Assembly (NCBI RefSeq): GCF_001499855.1
Contig: NZ_LQIK01000003.1
Coordinates: forward strand, 124,001-188,000
Source: Mycobacterium sp. GA-0227b
GTDB taxonomy: Bacteria; Actinomycetota; Actinomycetes; Mycobacteriales; Mycobacteriaceae
DNA: 64,000 nucleotides
Direction of reading: 5' to 3'
The notes beneath the pieces were generated by a model. It saw only the letters and a program-made list of their open reading frames with translations. It searched no databases and was not told where the DNA came from. The translations under genes were made by a program, and so were the position numbers. Below are positions 25,805 through 34,000 of this stretch, piece by piece (the stretch's first letter is position 1; each line of letters begins with the position of its first letter).

Positions 25805-26419
25805 ATGTCATCTTCCGTGGAAATGCCCGCCAACCACCACGCCGACCACCCGGGCTTCTCCGGCCCCATGGGAGCGTTGTGCGGGCTTGCCTTTCTGATC
25901 GTGGGCCGCGCGAACGCGCGGCTGGCCGCCGACGCCGCCCCGGTGTTCCGACAGGACAGGGTGGTCGACATCGGTTGCGGTCCCGGCACGGCCGCCCGTG
26001 AGGCCGCACGCCGCGGCGCGACGGTGACTGGCGTCGACCCCGCCCCGGTGATGCTTCGGCTCGCCCGACTCTTCACGCGCGACGGGGCTATCGACTGGCG
26101 ACAGGGCGTCGCCGAGCGGGTGCCGCTGCCGGACGGTTCGGCCACGGTGGTGTGGTCGCTGGCGACGGTGCACCACTGGAAGGACCTGGCCGCCGGGCTG
26201 AGCGAGGCGCACCGGTTGTTGGCCCCCGGTGGCCGACTGCTCGCCGTCGAGCGTCATTCGCCGCCGGGAGCGACGGGCATCGCGAGTCACGGATGGACGC
26301 GGCAGCAAGTCGATTCCTTTGTGGCGCAGTGCCGCTCCGCGGGCTTCCGCGACGTCGAGGCCGAGGCCCGGAAAGCGGGCCGCCGCGACATGTGGGTGGT
26401 GCGCGCCCGCCGACCGTGA
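25805..26419 (+). CDS. SAM-dependent methyltransferase (class I)
   Basis: A 204-residue methyltransferase. Motif I is VVDIGCGPGTAARE near residue 55, motif II follows as GVDPAPVMLRLA, and post-motif phrases are VPLPDGSATVVWSLATVHHW and RLLAPGGRLLAVER, typical of the Methyltransf_11 group. It starts at ATG 25805, just beyond the MerR-type palindrome, and may be regulated by MerR divergently. Acceptor unknown: small molecules are the usual substrates. It is followed 18 bases later by the CapA-family gene. Confidence 0.88.
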   Translation: MSSSVEMPANHHADHPGFSGPMGALCGLAFLIVGRANARLAADAAPVFRQDRVVDIGCGPGTAAREAARRGATVTGVDPAPVMLRLARLFTRDGAIDWRQGVAERVPLPDGSATVVWSLATVHHWKDLAAGLSEAHRLLAPGGRLLAVERHSPPGATGIASHGWTRQQVDSFVAQCRSAGFRDVEAEARKAGRRDMWVVRARRP

Positions 26420-26437
26420 CCGGCGGACAATGAAACC

Positions 26438-27553
26438 GTGTCGCGCGCGACGGGATCCGATGCCGTCGTCTTCCTCACCGGAGACGTGATGACGGGTCGC
26501 GGCATCGATCAGATCCTGCCGCATCCGGGGGACCCGACGCTGCGCGAATCCGTGGTCTCCGATGCCCGAGCCTATGTGCGCCTCGCCGAGCGCATCAACG
26601 GACCCGTTCCCGTGCCGGTCGACGTCAGCTGGCCGTGGGGAGACGCGCTGTCGATCCTCGACGAGATGACTCCCGACGTCCGCGTGCTCAATCTGGAAAC
26701 CAGTGTCACGACCAGCAGCGAGTTCGCAGCCCGAAAGGCCGTGCACTACCGGATGCATCCGCACAACATCGGTTGCCTCACCGCGGTCAGACCCGACGTC
26801 TGCGTGCTGGCGAACAACCACAGTCTCGACTTCGGTCATGTCGGGCTGGCCGAAACATTGCGCGTCGTTGGGCGTGAAACACGTTGCGCCGGAGCTGGTT
26901 CAGACATCGCCGAGGCGCAGCGACCGGTGGCGGTGGAGATCACCGGCGGCGCCCGCGCAGTGGTGAGTGCGATCGGTTTCCCCTCGAGCGGCATCCCGTC
27001 GGGTTGGGGCGCGACGGACAGCCGGCCCGGCGTAGCGCTTGTTTCCGACATGTCCGACCGCGCCGCAACGGCGGTCGCCGGTCGCACCCTGGCGGAGAAG
27101 CGGCCCGGCGACATCACCGTCGTATCGATGCACTGGGGCTCGAATTGGGGCTACGAGGTCGACGAGGCGCAAATCCGCTACGCGCATCGACTCGTCGACG
27201 AGGGCATCGATGTCGTACACGGTCATTCGTCCCACCATCCGCGACCGATCGAGGTGTATCGCGGCAAGCTGATCCTGTACGGGTGCGGCGACACGATCGA
27301 CGACTACGAGGGCATCGCCACATACGAGGCCTTCCGGCACGATCTGCGATTGCTGTACTTCGCGTCGGTCGATCGCCACAGCGGCCGTCTCACCCGGCTG
27401 ACACTGGTGCCGATGAGGATGCGCCGGATGCGGCTCGAACGCGCCGCGGATCCGGATGTCGAATGGCTGCGCGCATCGGTCGAGCGGATGAGCGCCCGGT
27501 TCGCGACCAAGGTGCGCTGGGAGTCGGATGGAGCATTGGCGGTCATCTGGTAG
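26438..27553 (+). CDS. CapA-family (poly-gamma-glutamate synthesis-type) metallophosphatase-like protein
   Basis: A 371-residue protein of the CapA/PgsA family. The pattern VFLTGDVMTGRG, NLETSVTTS, LANNHSLDFGHVGL and MHWGSNWGYE then HGHSSHHPRPIEVYRGKLILYG contains the Asp, Asn and His residues expected for a calcineurin-like two-metal site. No signal peptide is visible, unlike many CapA proteins that are exported. The start is GTG at 26438, 18 bases after the methyltransferase, so possibly cotranscribed. Its exact role in mycobacteria is unknown: polyglutamate synthesis is not implied. Its stop lies immediately before the TetR operator. Confidence 0.85.
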   Translation: MSRATGSDAVVFLTGDVMTGRGIDQILPHPGDPTLRESVVSDARAYVRLAERINGPVPVPVDVSWPWGDALSILDEMTPDVRVLNLETSVTTSSEFAARKAVHYRMHPHNIGCLTAVRPDVCVLANNHSLDFGHVGLAETLRVVGRETRCAGAGSDIAEAQRPVAVEITGGARAVVSAIGFPSSGIPSGWGATDSRPGVALVSDMSDRAATAVAGRTLAEKRPGDITVVSMHWGSNWGYEVDEAQIRYAHRLVDEGIDVVHGHSSHHPRPIEVYRGKLILYGCGDTIDDYEGIATYEAFRHDLRLLYFASVDRHSGRLTRLTLVPMRMRRMRLERAADPDVEWLRASVERMSARFATKVRWESDGALAVIW

Positions 27554-27591
27554 CTTTACGATCGGCTAGTAGAAACTTGACGATCGTAAAG
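27554..27591. promoter_or_regulatory. Inverted-repeat operator upstream of the TetR gene
   Basis: Arms CTTTACGATCG (27554-27564) and CGATCGTAAAG (27581-27591) are exact inverse complements with a 16-base spacer. They end 15 bases before the TetR start, fitting autoregulation of the TetR-SDR operon. Confidence 0.7.
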
Positions 27592-27606
27592 CAGACGGGT
27601 TTGGTG

Positions 27607-28206
27607 ATGGCGACCGCCGCGACGGACAGAACCGACGCCACCGACACCCGGCAGCGGCTCATCGACGCGGCGGTCGCGCTGTTCACCCGGCACAGCTTCG
27701 CCGGGACGTCACTGCAGATGATCGCCGACGAACTGGGATTCACGAAAGCGGCGATATACCACCATTTTCGGACCCGTGAGGAGCTCCTCGGGGCGGTGCT
27801 CGAGCCGATACTGGGGGAGTTGCGCACGGTCGTCGAAGTGGCCGAAGCGCGTCGCACCCCGCACGCCAGGGCGGAATGGATGCTGAGCGGTTACGCGGAT
27901 GTGGCGGTGCGCAACCGGGGGCTCGTCGCGGTCCTGGCCGCCGACCCCAGCGTCGCCACCGCGCTGCAGCAGCGTCGCGACTGGCGCGATCTGATCACCC
28001 GGCAGCTACGCCTGCTCGCCGATGTCGAACCGGGCCCGGCGGGGGAGATCAAGGCGGCGATGGTCTTCGCGGGCCTGGCCGGAGCGGTGGGACCGATGTG
28101 GGTGCAGTTCGACGACGCTGCACTGGCCGCACATCTGACGGATGCAGGCAGACGAACGCTGGGTTTACGAACGCCACGGCGCATAACGCATCAACGAAAG
28201 GGATGA
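27607..28206 (+). CDS. TetR-family transcriptional regulator
   Basis: Regulator of 199 residues (MATAATDRTD). The N-terminal helix-turn-helix domain is typical: TRQRLIDAAVALFTRHSFAGTSLQMIADELGFTKAAIYHHFRTREELL. The C-terminal effector domain is diverse, as usual. The ATG at 27607 is used; GTG or TTG two codons upstream are alternatives. A strong inverted repeat lies 15 bases upstream. It is followed after four bases by the SDR gene, which it probably controls together with itself. Confidence 0.9.
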   Translation: MATAATDRTDATDTRQRLIDAAVALFTRHSFAGTSLQMIADELGFTKAAIYHHFRTREELLGAVLEPILGELRTVVEVAEARRTPHARAEWMLSGYADVAVRNRGLVAVLAADPSVATALQQRRDWRDLITRQLRLLADVEPGPAGEIKAAMVFAGLAGAVGPMWVQFDDAALAAHLTDAGRRTLGLRTPRRITHQRKG

Positions 28207-28210
28207 GCAG

Positions 28211-28912
28211 ATGAAGACAGCGGTGGTCACGGGCGGCGGCTCGGGGATCGGACGCGCGGTCGTGGACAGGCTTCGCGCCGGTGGGTACCACGTCGCCGTT
28301 GTCGACCTGACGCCGAACGAGGACGAGTTGGCGTTCACCGCCGATGTGACCGACCGCGCACAGGTCGACGCCGCGCTGTCGGCCGTCCGCGCCCGACTCG
28401 GGCCGGTGACGATCCTGGTCAATGCTGCTGGCCTCGACGGCTTCTCGCGGTTCAGCGACATCACGTTCGAGCAATGGCAGCGCGTCATCGACGTCAACCT
28501 CAACGGGGTGTTCCATTGCGTGCAGGCGGTGTTGCCCGACATGGTCGAGGCGGGTTGGGGCAGGATCGTCAACATCTCCTCGTCGAGCACCCACTCCGGC
28601 GCGCCGTACATGGCGCACTATGTCGCGGCGAAGTCGGCGGTCAACGGCCTGACGAAAACGTTGGCGCTCGAGTACGGCCCGGCCGGCATCACGGTGAACG
28701 CCGTGCCGCCCGGCTTCATCGACACCCCGATGCTGCGGGCGGCCGAGGCGCGGGGCAACCTCGGGGATATCCAGGCCACCATCGACGCGACACCCGTGCG
28801 CCGCATGGGCAAGCCCGAAGACATCGCGGCGGCATGCGCATTCCTGATCTCCGAAGAGGCCGGCTATATCACCGGGCAGATCCTCGGCGTCAACGGCGGT
28901 CGCAACACCTGA
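28211..28912 (+). CDS. Short-chain dehydrogenase, FabG-like
   Basis: SDR of 233 residues, short for the family. TGGGSGIG is the cofactor motif near the N-terminus, NAAG replaces NNAG, the serine is in NISSSSTHSG and the catalytic pair is Tyr137 and Lys141 (YVAAK). The C-terminal ITGQILGVNGGRNT is FabG-like. An AAGGGA ribosome-binding site overlaps the end of the TetR gene four bases upstream. The TetR-SDR-thioesterase order suggests processing of a beta-keto or hydroxy acyl-CoA, but this is only inference. Confidence 0.9.
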   Translation: MKTAVVTGGGSGIGRAVVDRLRAGGYHVAVVDLTPNEDELAFTADVTDRAQVDAALSAVRARLGPVTILVNAAGLDGFSRFSDITFEQWQRVIDVNLNGVFHCVQAVLPDMVEAGWGRIVNISSSSTHSGAPYMAHYVAAKSAVNGLTKTLALEYGPAGITVNAVPPGFIDTPMLRAAEARGNLGDIQATIDATPVRRMGKPEDIAAACAFLISEEAGYITGQILGVNGGRNT

Positions 28913-28949
28913 CCGCCGGCCCGCCGACACCCTGTGCGAAGATCCGCCA

Positions 28950-29771
28950 ATGACCACCGAGCCTGCGTATTTCACCCCGACCACGGACGGAGGATTCATG
29001 CCGACCGTGTTCGCCCAAAGCCATTGGGGCGATGACCACCTCAACGGTCCATCCATTGTCGGGTTGGCTGCGCAGGCGCTGGAGAACCACTACGGCTCAG
29101 CCGAGTTCATGCCGACACGGCTCACGGTGGACCTGTTTCGGGCCGCGCGAAACGTCCCCACCACCGTCGAGGTACGGCTGATACGGGACGGACGCCGGGT
29201 GCGCAACGCGGAATGCGATGTGGTGCAGGACGGCCGCCCGGTCGCACATGCCACCCTCGTGCAGTACCGGCGGTCGTCGCCGCCACCCGGGCAGGAATGG
29301 GCCACACCGGATTCTGCTCCCGAGCTTCCTGAGCGAGACGACGCGCTGGCGCCCTACATCGGCAGCGACGACGCCGGATGGACACGTTCACCAGCGGCGC
29401 ACCAGAACACCTCACGCAAGCGCTTCTACTTTTCGAGCGCGAATATCGTTGCGGACGAGAAGGTTTCGCCGTTTGCTCGAGCCGTCACGGTCGCGGAGTC
29501 GACCAGCCTGGTGACCAACCTCGGCAGCGACGGAATCGGCTACATCAACGGGGATCTGACCGTCGCGATGTCGCGTCTGCCGGTCGACGACTGGATCCTC
29601 GTGCAGGGCGACTCGCACTGGGCGGCCGACGGCATCGCAGTGGGGACCGCGACGTTGTTCGACCGCCAGGGCGCGTTCGGGTCCGGCATGGTGACGGCGG
29701 TGGCGAACCCGGCCGCGCAGATCGACTTCAGGAATCGACCGTTCCCGAGGGGCGAGATCAACTACGAGTGA
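28950..29771 (+). CDS. Thioesterase-like (double hot-dog) protein
   Basis: A 273-residue protein resembling the TesB-like/thioesterase superfamily with two hot-dog halves. DHLNGPSIVGLAAQALE and PTRLTVDLFRAARNVPTTVEVRLIRDGRRVRNAECDVVQDGRPVAHATLV form the first half. ADEKVSPFARAVTVAESTSLVTNLGSDG begins the second, and WAADGIAVGTATLFDRQGAFGSG ends it. The family hydrolyses acyl-CoA thioesters. It starts 37 bases after the SDR and probably belongs to the TetR operon. Convergent with the small helical protein, 19 bases away. Confidence 0.8.
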   Translation: MTTEPAYFTPTTDGGFMPTVFAQSHWGDDHLNGPSIVGLAAQALENHYGSAEFMPTRLTVDLFRAARNVPTTVEVRLIRDGRRVRNAECDVVQDGRPVAHATLVQYRRSSPPPGQEWATPDSAPELPERDDALAPYIGSDDAGWTRSPAAHQNTSRKRFYFSSANIVADEKVSPFARAVTVAESTSLVTNLGSDGIGYINGDLTVAMSRLPVDDWILVQGDSHWAADGIAVGTATLFDRQGAFGSGMVTAVANPAAQIDFRNRPFPRGEINYE

Positions 29772-29790
29772 TCACGGCTCCACAAGGCGG

Positions 29791-30195
29791 TCAGGGCTTC
29801 TTCCGCGTGGTCCGGCCGCCCGAGGATTCCTTGCTCGGCGGCTGGCTCGAACCTCGACTCGCGAACCGGCCGACGGTGGAAACGCCTGGGATACGCGACA
29901 CAGAGTTGTACACCTCGTTGCCGGTCGCCACAAGCGCCTCGAGTTGAGGCAGGATCGAGTCCATGGTCCGGATCATCGGATCAGCCAGTGCGAGATAGCG
30001 TTCCGCGCGGTCGATCGCCGCGTTGAGGCGCTCTGTGGCAGTGGCCAGATTCTCGATGAGATCGGGCATTTGACTAGCCAGCTGTATCGATGCCGGCGGA
30101 ATGCGCATGGCTTCGCTCGCGAGCGACTGTGCGGTATCGGCAGCCGACTGTGCGGCTTCCTTGATCTCCTTGGGAGTCGGAACCTTGGGGCTCAT
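29791..30195 (-). CDS. Small helical protein, phasin-like in composition
   Basis: A 134-residue protein (MSPKVPTPKE). The first 100 residues are predicted long amphipathic helices rich in Ala, Glu, Gln and Asn (EAAQSAADTAQSLASEAM, LIENLATATERLNAAIDRAERYL), followed by a disordered basic tail ending SGGRTTRKKP. Composition recalls phasins or heparin-binding-like surface proteins such as HbhA, but no family motif is decisive. A Lys/Arg-rich tail is also consistent with HbhA-type proteins. It stands alone between the thioesterase-like gene (convergent) and the DUF4239 gene. Confidence 0.7.
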   Translation of the reverse strand: MSPKVPTPKEIKEAAQSAADTAQSLASEAMRIPPASIQLASQMPDLIENLATATERLNAAIDRAERYLALADPMIRTMDSILPQLEALVATGNEVYNSVSRIPGVSTVGRFASRGSSQPPSKESSGGRTTRKKP

Positions 30196-30283
30196 GTGAC
30201 AACGATGCCGCACTGTGATCGCGTTGTCCGTTGATTGGCACAAGCCGCTTGCACCGGCTGGGCCAAGTTTCGCAACGTGACGC

Positions 30284-31093
30284 TCACGTTCCCCTGTCGA
30301 CCAGATCGAACACCATGAAAGCCTCTGAAAAAGGTTCTGGGGTAACGCCCATCGGCCCAAACGGGTGGTCCAGGACAAAGATGAGGTACAGCAGCAGGAC
30401 AAGCAGCACGGTGACGGCACTGACCAAGACGATGTGAGCACGGCTATCAGCCAGTCGCATGTGGCTGGTGAGCATGATGAGGACAAGTCCGCCGAAGATC
30501 AATGCGCACCACAACAGCGTCGGGATGCGCGGTTTGGCGTCCAGGATCCGTGCGCTGCGGACAGACGACATTTCCGTCAATTGGCTGAGGAACTGCTGGT
30601 CGACCGGGCTGGCTGCCACACCTGGCTTGTCAGCACCGACGATCCGGTACATTGCCGTGATCGCCGCTCGGCCTTCGTTGCTGATACTTCCGAATTCGTT
30701 CTTGCCCCATTCCGGACCATGCATCGCGGCGGCGTACCTGCGGAGTTGCTCACGCACCTGCGATTGTTCGGGCTGCGGCATTGCGACGGTCTGGCGGTAC
30801 ATCGTCTTGAGTAGCGACGCCTCCTTGGCGACATTCGTCTCGGCCGAGAGGTACTGCTGCCACCCGACGACCACGGTGAACCCAAGGAGAGCACCGTAAA
30901 TCAGGCCGACCACCGTGAGGAACGGCGACAGTATCGAGTTGTGCTCCGGGCGCGAGTTCCGGGCAACGATGCGGCTGGCTAGTAGCACGCTGCCGACCGC
31001 TAGCGCCACTCCGCCAACGATTACGGCGCCAAGCAGTAACCAAGCGCCGATCACCCCAAAGTCGCCCATGGTTGACAGGATGCCAGCCAACAT
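30284..31093 (-). CDS. DUF4239 membrane protein
   Basis: A 269-residue protein when started at ATG 31093 (MLAGILSTMGDFG); a GTG at 31213 would add 40 residues. Predicted topology is two N-terminal membrane segments (GAWLLLGAVIVGGVALAVGSVLLAS and FLTVVGLIYGALLGFTVVVGW), a soluble middle domain of about 110 residues (from QQYLSAETNVAKEASLL) and two C-terminal segments. This is the layout of bestrophin-like DUF4239 proteins, whose function is unresolved. The possible GTG start overlaps the first of three identical palindromes, a reason to keep both starts open. Confidence 0.8.
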   Translation of the reverse strand: MLAGILSTMGDFGVIGAWLLLGAVIVGGVALAVGSVLLASRIVARNSRPEHNSILSPFLTVVGLIYGALLGFTVVVGWQQYLSAETNVAKEASLLKTMYRQTVAMPQPEQSQVREQLRRYAAAMHGPEWGKNEFGSISNEGRAAITAMYRIVGADKPGVAASPVDQQFLSQLTEMSSVRSARILDAKPRIPTLLWCALIFGGLVLIMLTSHMRLADSRAHIVLVSAVTVLLVLLLYLIFVLDHPFGPMGVTPEPFSEAFMVFDLVDRGT

Positions 31094-31207
31094 TTCGTCG
31101 CGGCGCCAGATTCGATCGCTTCGTCTCAAGTTTTGCACTGCGCTGAACGATCGTCGGGCAACAATACCGACGAGTAGGTCGTATCGCTCTTGCGGCACAG
31201 CGGTATT

Positions 31208-31220
31208 CGTCACTGTGACG
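31208..31220. repeat. Palindromic repeat copy 1 (CGTCACTGTGACG)
   Basis: Exact 13-base palindrome CGTCACTGTGACG, the first of three within 1.7 kb. It lies between the divergent DUF4239 and SRPBCC genes and overlaps the alternative GTG start of the former. Confidence 0.75.
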
Positions 31221-31335
31221 TATTGGCAGTGGCACGGGAGAGAGGGGACCGGTGGTCGATCACCGACTACAGGGGGCCAGGTCCGACTGGCTGAAACCTG
31301 CCTTTACGTCCTATACGCCTAGTAGCTTGCGCGTT

Positions 31336-31785
31336 ATGCCAACGTCGGTGTCAATCAGGGTCGAAGAACCGTCGACGGCGACACCGGAATCGGTGTACGA
31401 CGTCCTCATGGACCTCGACCGGTGGTCGGACTTCATGCCGGGCGTCTCTGCTGCGTCATGGGAAGTGCAAGGAGCGCCCGACACGGGAGTCGGTGGCATC
31501 AGAAGGATGCGCCTCGGATTGGGCGTGACCCGCGACCACATCGTGGGCGGGACGAGACCCCACCATCATGCTTACGTCGCAGCGTTTCCGTGGTACGTGC
31601 CGCTGAGGGACTACCGAGGCGATATCCGTATTGAAGACCGACCGACTGGGTCCCTCATCGTGTGGACAGCGTCATGTACGCCTCGAATCCCGGGCCTAAG
31701 AAGCCTCCATCAGTCGCTCGAAAGAAGCTATGCGCGGTTGGCGGAAGCCCTGGCACGAGAGGCAGAGCGTAGTATTGACACTTAG
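31336..31785 (+). CDS. SRPBCC-family protein (polyketide cyclase-like)
   Basis: A 149-residue protein (MPTSVSIRVEE). The pattern STATPESVYDVLMDLDRWSDFMPGV, then GGIRRMRLG and WTASCTPRIPGLRSLHQSLERSYARLAEAL, fits the SRPBCC START-like fold used for lipid binding or cyclase functions. It differs clearly from the Rv0910-like pair at 22431 and 58892. ATG 31336 is chosen over an earlier in-frame start because the domain begins there. Its codon usage is less GC-biased than neighbouring core genes, in an accessory-looking region. No partner gene is apparent. Confidence 0.8.
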   Translation: MPTSVSIRVEEPSTATPESVYDVLMDLDRWSDFMPGVSAASWEVQGAPDTGVGGIRRMRLGLGVTRDHIVGGTRPHHHAYVAAFPWYVPLRDYRGDIRIEDRPTGSLIVWTASCTPRIPGLRSLHQSLERSYARLAEALAREAERSIDT

Positions 31786-32140
31786 CTGGGCATGAAAACC
31801 ATTGTAACTCAATGCAAGTCACTGCCCTTCAACTGGTAATGGTGCGTGTTCAATGGGTGCGAGTTGCTCGTTGCGGTGCGGTCGGCTCGAGCGGCGCTAG
31901 CAAACTATTCAGCTGCGAGATCGGCGCCGGCGCGACGCCGGGCTTACGATGCCGTCCAGCGCGCACGTCACTGGAGGAGCCCACCATGGCTCTGCCTTCT
32001 CCGGTCCTGGTGCATAGCGGTTGACTCGCCGTCGATTCGTGGGAGCGTACTGTTCTGGCTGCGGAACGCCATTTCAGCCCATCTGAAAGGTAGCCGCCCT
32101 AACATCGCGGCTAGTAGCGGTCTTGCGGGAGGTCTCAAAG
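31786..32140. other. Intergenic region without a convincing gene
   Basis: About 355 bases between the SRPBCC gene and the LEH-like gene. A 70-codon open frame from 31812 has no recognisable motifs. GGTGCGAGTTGCT near 31855 recurs around 32739. Ends with the ribosome-binding site GGGAGG for the gene at 32141. Confidence 0.5.
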
Positions 32141-32533
32141 GTGGGCGAATCGGCGGAGTCGGTGGTTCGAGGGTTTCTTGCTGCGTGGCCGCGCTGGAGT
32201 GTCGACGAGCTAACCGGCTACTTCACCGAAGATGCGGTCTGGACCGACGGTCATAGCGAGCCCTATAGCGGTATCGCTGCCATCGAGACCCAGCTTCAAA
32301 AAATCGGGCAGCTGGTTCCTAGCACCACGGTCGAGATTACGAATCTCCTTTCGAGTCGCCGCATCGTCATGGTTGAACGTACGGACATCTTCGATTTCAA
32401 GGGCTGTGCCTTCAACGTGGAAGTGACGGGCGTACTTGAGGTCAATGGGGATGGACGGATCACCCGATGGCGTGACTACTACGACTCCCGGTTGCTGGAG
32501 AGTCGCGTTACTGAGCTCCTGAGCCAGCCGTAG
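32141..32533 (+). CDS. Limonene-epoxide-hydrolase/SnoaL-like protein
   Basis: A 130-residue NTF2-fold protein. VVRGFLAAWPRWSVDELTGYFTEDAVWTDGH and GIAAIETQLQKIGQL match the limonene-1,2-epoxide hydrolase group, and DGRITRWRDYYDSRLL is its typical C-terminal strand with Arg and Asp. In that family an Asp-Arg-Asp triad activates water to open epoxides. GTG 32141 is chosen because a GGGAGG ribosome-binding site lies eight bases upstream; an in-frame TTG at 32123 precedes that site. It stands alone between two gene-poor stretches. Confidence 0.82.
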   Translation: MGESAESVVRGFLAAWPRWSVDELTGYFTEDAVWTDGHSEPYSGIAAIETQLQKIGQLVPSTTVEITNLLSSRRIVMVERTDIFDFKGCAFNVEVTGVLEVNGDGRITRWRDYYDSRLLESRVTELLSQP

Positions 32534-32625
32534 ATCGGCTCAATTCAATCTGCACCTTGCGATTGGTCAGAACGTACGGAATGCATTGTGCACCCGCGTA
32601 ATTCGCCTGCCCAGCCAGTCAAGGC

Positions 32626-32648
32626 CATTACGTCACTGTGACGTAATG
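32626..32648. repeat. Palindromic repeat copy 2, extended to 23 bases
   Basis: The 13-base core CGTCACTGTGACG (32631-32643) is flanked by CATTA and TAATG, making a perfect 23-base palindrome around T32637. It is the most complete of the three copies and lies outside any gene. Confidence 0.8.
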
Positions 32649-32885
32649 ATGGAGGTTGGGGCCGGACAATGAGGAGGGGTCAGTCGTGTTCGATGCTCCG
32701 CCAGGAGTGCCCCCGGGCTAGTGGTGCGCGCTCACAAGGTGCGAGTTGCTTGTGGCCAGCGGGGGGAGTGGTGCTACTTCCCAAAAGAAGGGAGCCGCCG
32801 GGAGGTAGGATCGGCGACGCGAACAGGGCTGACTGAAATACGTTAGTTGTGAACGTGATTCGCCAGCAGTCAGTCGGTCCCAATT

Positions 32886-32898
32886 CGTCACTGTGACG
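32886..32898. repeat. Palindromic repeat copy 3
   Basis: Same 13-base core CGTCACTGTGACG. Flanks ATT and GAAT make it almost symmetric beyond the core. Upstream it shares ATTCGCC and CAGTC with copy 2 at nearly matching spacing. Confidence 0.75.
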
Positions 32899-33210
32899 GA
32901 ATAATGCAGCATAGTGGGGGAAGTGGCGAGGGGGTATCCAGTCGCGGGAGGCGCTGCGCGTGAGGCGTGGCCGGCGCTAGTCGGCGCATCCCATAGCGCG
33001 GTCGGACGTGCGGCTCCCCGTTTGTGAAACTCGCGACGCAATTTGCGAGGGAAGCCGTCGACAGATTCACAATCGACGGCGGGGGCGGACCGCATCAATG
33101 GCGTTCCGTGTCGGAGACCCCCCGCCCCACCCAAGGTCACCAAAGTACCGATAAGCCACATTATGTCAAGTAGGAAACTGCATATTGCGCTGTCTCCCAA
33201 CGGTTCTCAC

Positions 33211-33543
33211 CTATCGAGCAAGACCAAGGAATGCCGTCATCGCTCGCTCGACCTCGATGACTTGCTCCGCTGTCAGCCGGCCGACTCGGGTTTGGACGTT
33301 CGACCTTTTGACGGTAGTGAGCTTGTCGATCATCACGTCACTATCGTGATCAAGTCCGGATAACCGCCCGTCTCCGCCGGCTATCCGAATGCGCATCAAC
33401 GGCGCATCTAACAGCGTGCTGGACATGGGAGCAACAGTTACTGAACTCGTGGCGTCGAAGAGATCGTCCTGAACAATCACCGCGGGACGCGGTTTGGTCG
33501 CGTAGACGCCTCCTGCTACGGACCAGATCTCCCCTCTGTTCAC
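33211..33543 (-). CDS. mazF: Type II toxin, MazF/PemK family endoribonuclease
   Basis: A 110-residue protein beginning [12 protein letters not shown]. The family start RGEIW, the central [11 protein letters not shown] and the [15 protein letters not shown] and [13 protein letters not shown] blocks are diagnostic of MazF/PemK mRNA interferases. Catalytic Arg and Thr/Ser positions fit RPAVIVQ and VTVAPMSST. It overlaps the antitoxin gene by four bases in the usual antitoxin-first order. It sits at the border of the gene-poor stretch. Subfamily and cleavage sequence cannot be inferred. Confidence 0.92.
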   Translation of the reverse strand: MNRGEIWSVAGGVYATKPRPAVIVQDDLFDATSSVTVAPMSSTLLDAPLMRIRIAGGDGRLSGLDHDSDVMIDKLTTVKRSNVQTRVGRLTAEQVIEVERAMTAFLGLAR

Positions 33544-33746
33544 TCCTCATCCCATGGCGTCGAGATGGCCTCGATGAAGTCCTGGTCGTCGGTGCTTTCG
33601 TCCGCTCGCGCGACCAACGAAGCCTGGCGGTGCGCCTCGGCGGCGAAACTCTCAGTGCGCACGTCAGGCACCCAGACCTGCAGCGGTCGCAGGCCCCGCT
33701 CCCGCATTCGCCGTCGGTATTCTGCGACCCTTTCCCTCACTGCCAT
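33540..33746 (-). CDS. mazE: Antitoxin, MazE-like
   Basis: A 68-residue protein. The N-terminal [28 protein letters not shown] is the basic DNA-binding part typical of the DUF3018/MazE-like antitoxins, and the acidic C-terminus ([19 protein letters not shown]) is the toxin-neutralising tail. It precedes and overlaps mazF. A 12-base perfect palindrome lies nine bases upstream of its ATG, fitting autoregulation. Confidence 0.9.
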   Translation of the reverse strand: MAVRERVAEYRRRMRERGLRPLQVWVPDVRTESFAAEAHRQASLVARADESTDDQDFIEAISTPWDEE

Positions 33747-33754
33747 GCCGCCAT

Positions 33755-33766
33755 GTTACATGTAAC
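33755..33766. promoter_or_regulatory. Palindromic operator upstream of mazE
   Basis: GTTACATGTAAC is a perfect 12-base palindrome ending nine bases before the mazE start. The flanks (AT, GA) are AT-rich and probably contain the promoter. Confidence 0.6.
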
Positions 33767-34000
33767 GAAGAATCTGTGCAGCCGGATAGCAGATCGACCG
33801 GGTCAGCAAACAGACATTCCAAAGCCACCTCTCCCCCATGATCCCAAGGCTAAGTCGCCGGCACAGTCTCGCCGTGCACAAATTTATGGGGCGACGGCAA
33901 CCTACGAAGGACGCCGCCTGTCGCTCGCCCATTTGCCGGATTTGCAAACATCTCGTGTCGCGTCGCGATGAGTCTCGCCCTCCGGTGCAGTCTGATCTGC

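Larger units (their letters stand above)
32534..33210. other. Gene-poor stretch with palindromes
   Basis: About 680 bases without a convincing gene. A 160-codon minus-strand frame (32718-33200) has no family-like pattern and is probably spurious. The stretch contains palindrome copies 2 and 3, each preceded at nearly the same distance by ATTCGCC and CAGTC, suggesting a degenerate duplicated segment. Confidence 0.55.

Noticed and set aside
31812..32024. A 70-codon frame after the SRPBCC gene
   Set aside because: No family pattern or ribosome-binding site, and the translation is low complexity.
32718..33200. A 160-codon minus-strand frame in the gene-poor stretch
   Set aside because: No domain, no ribosome-binding site, unusual composition, and it runs through palindrome copy 3. 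Treated as spurious.
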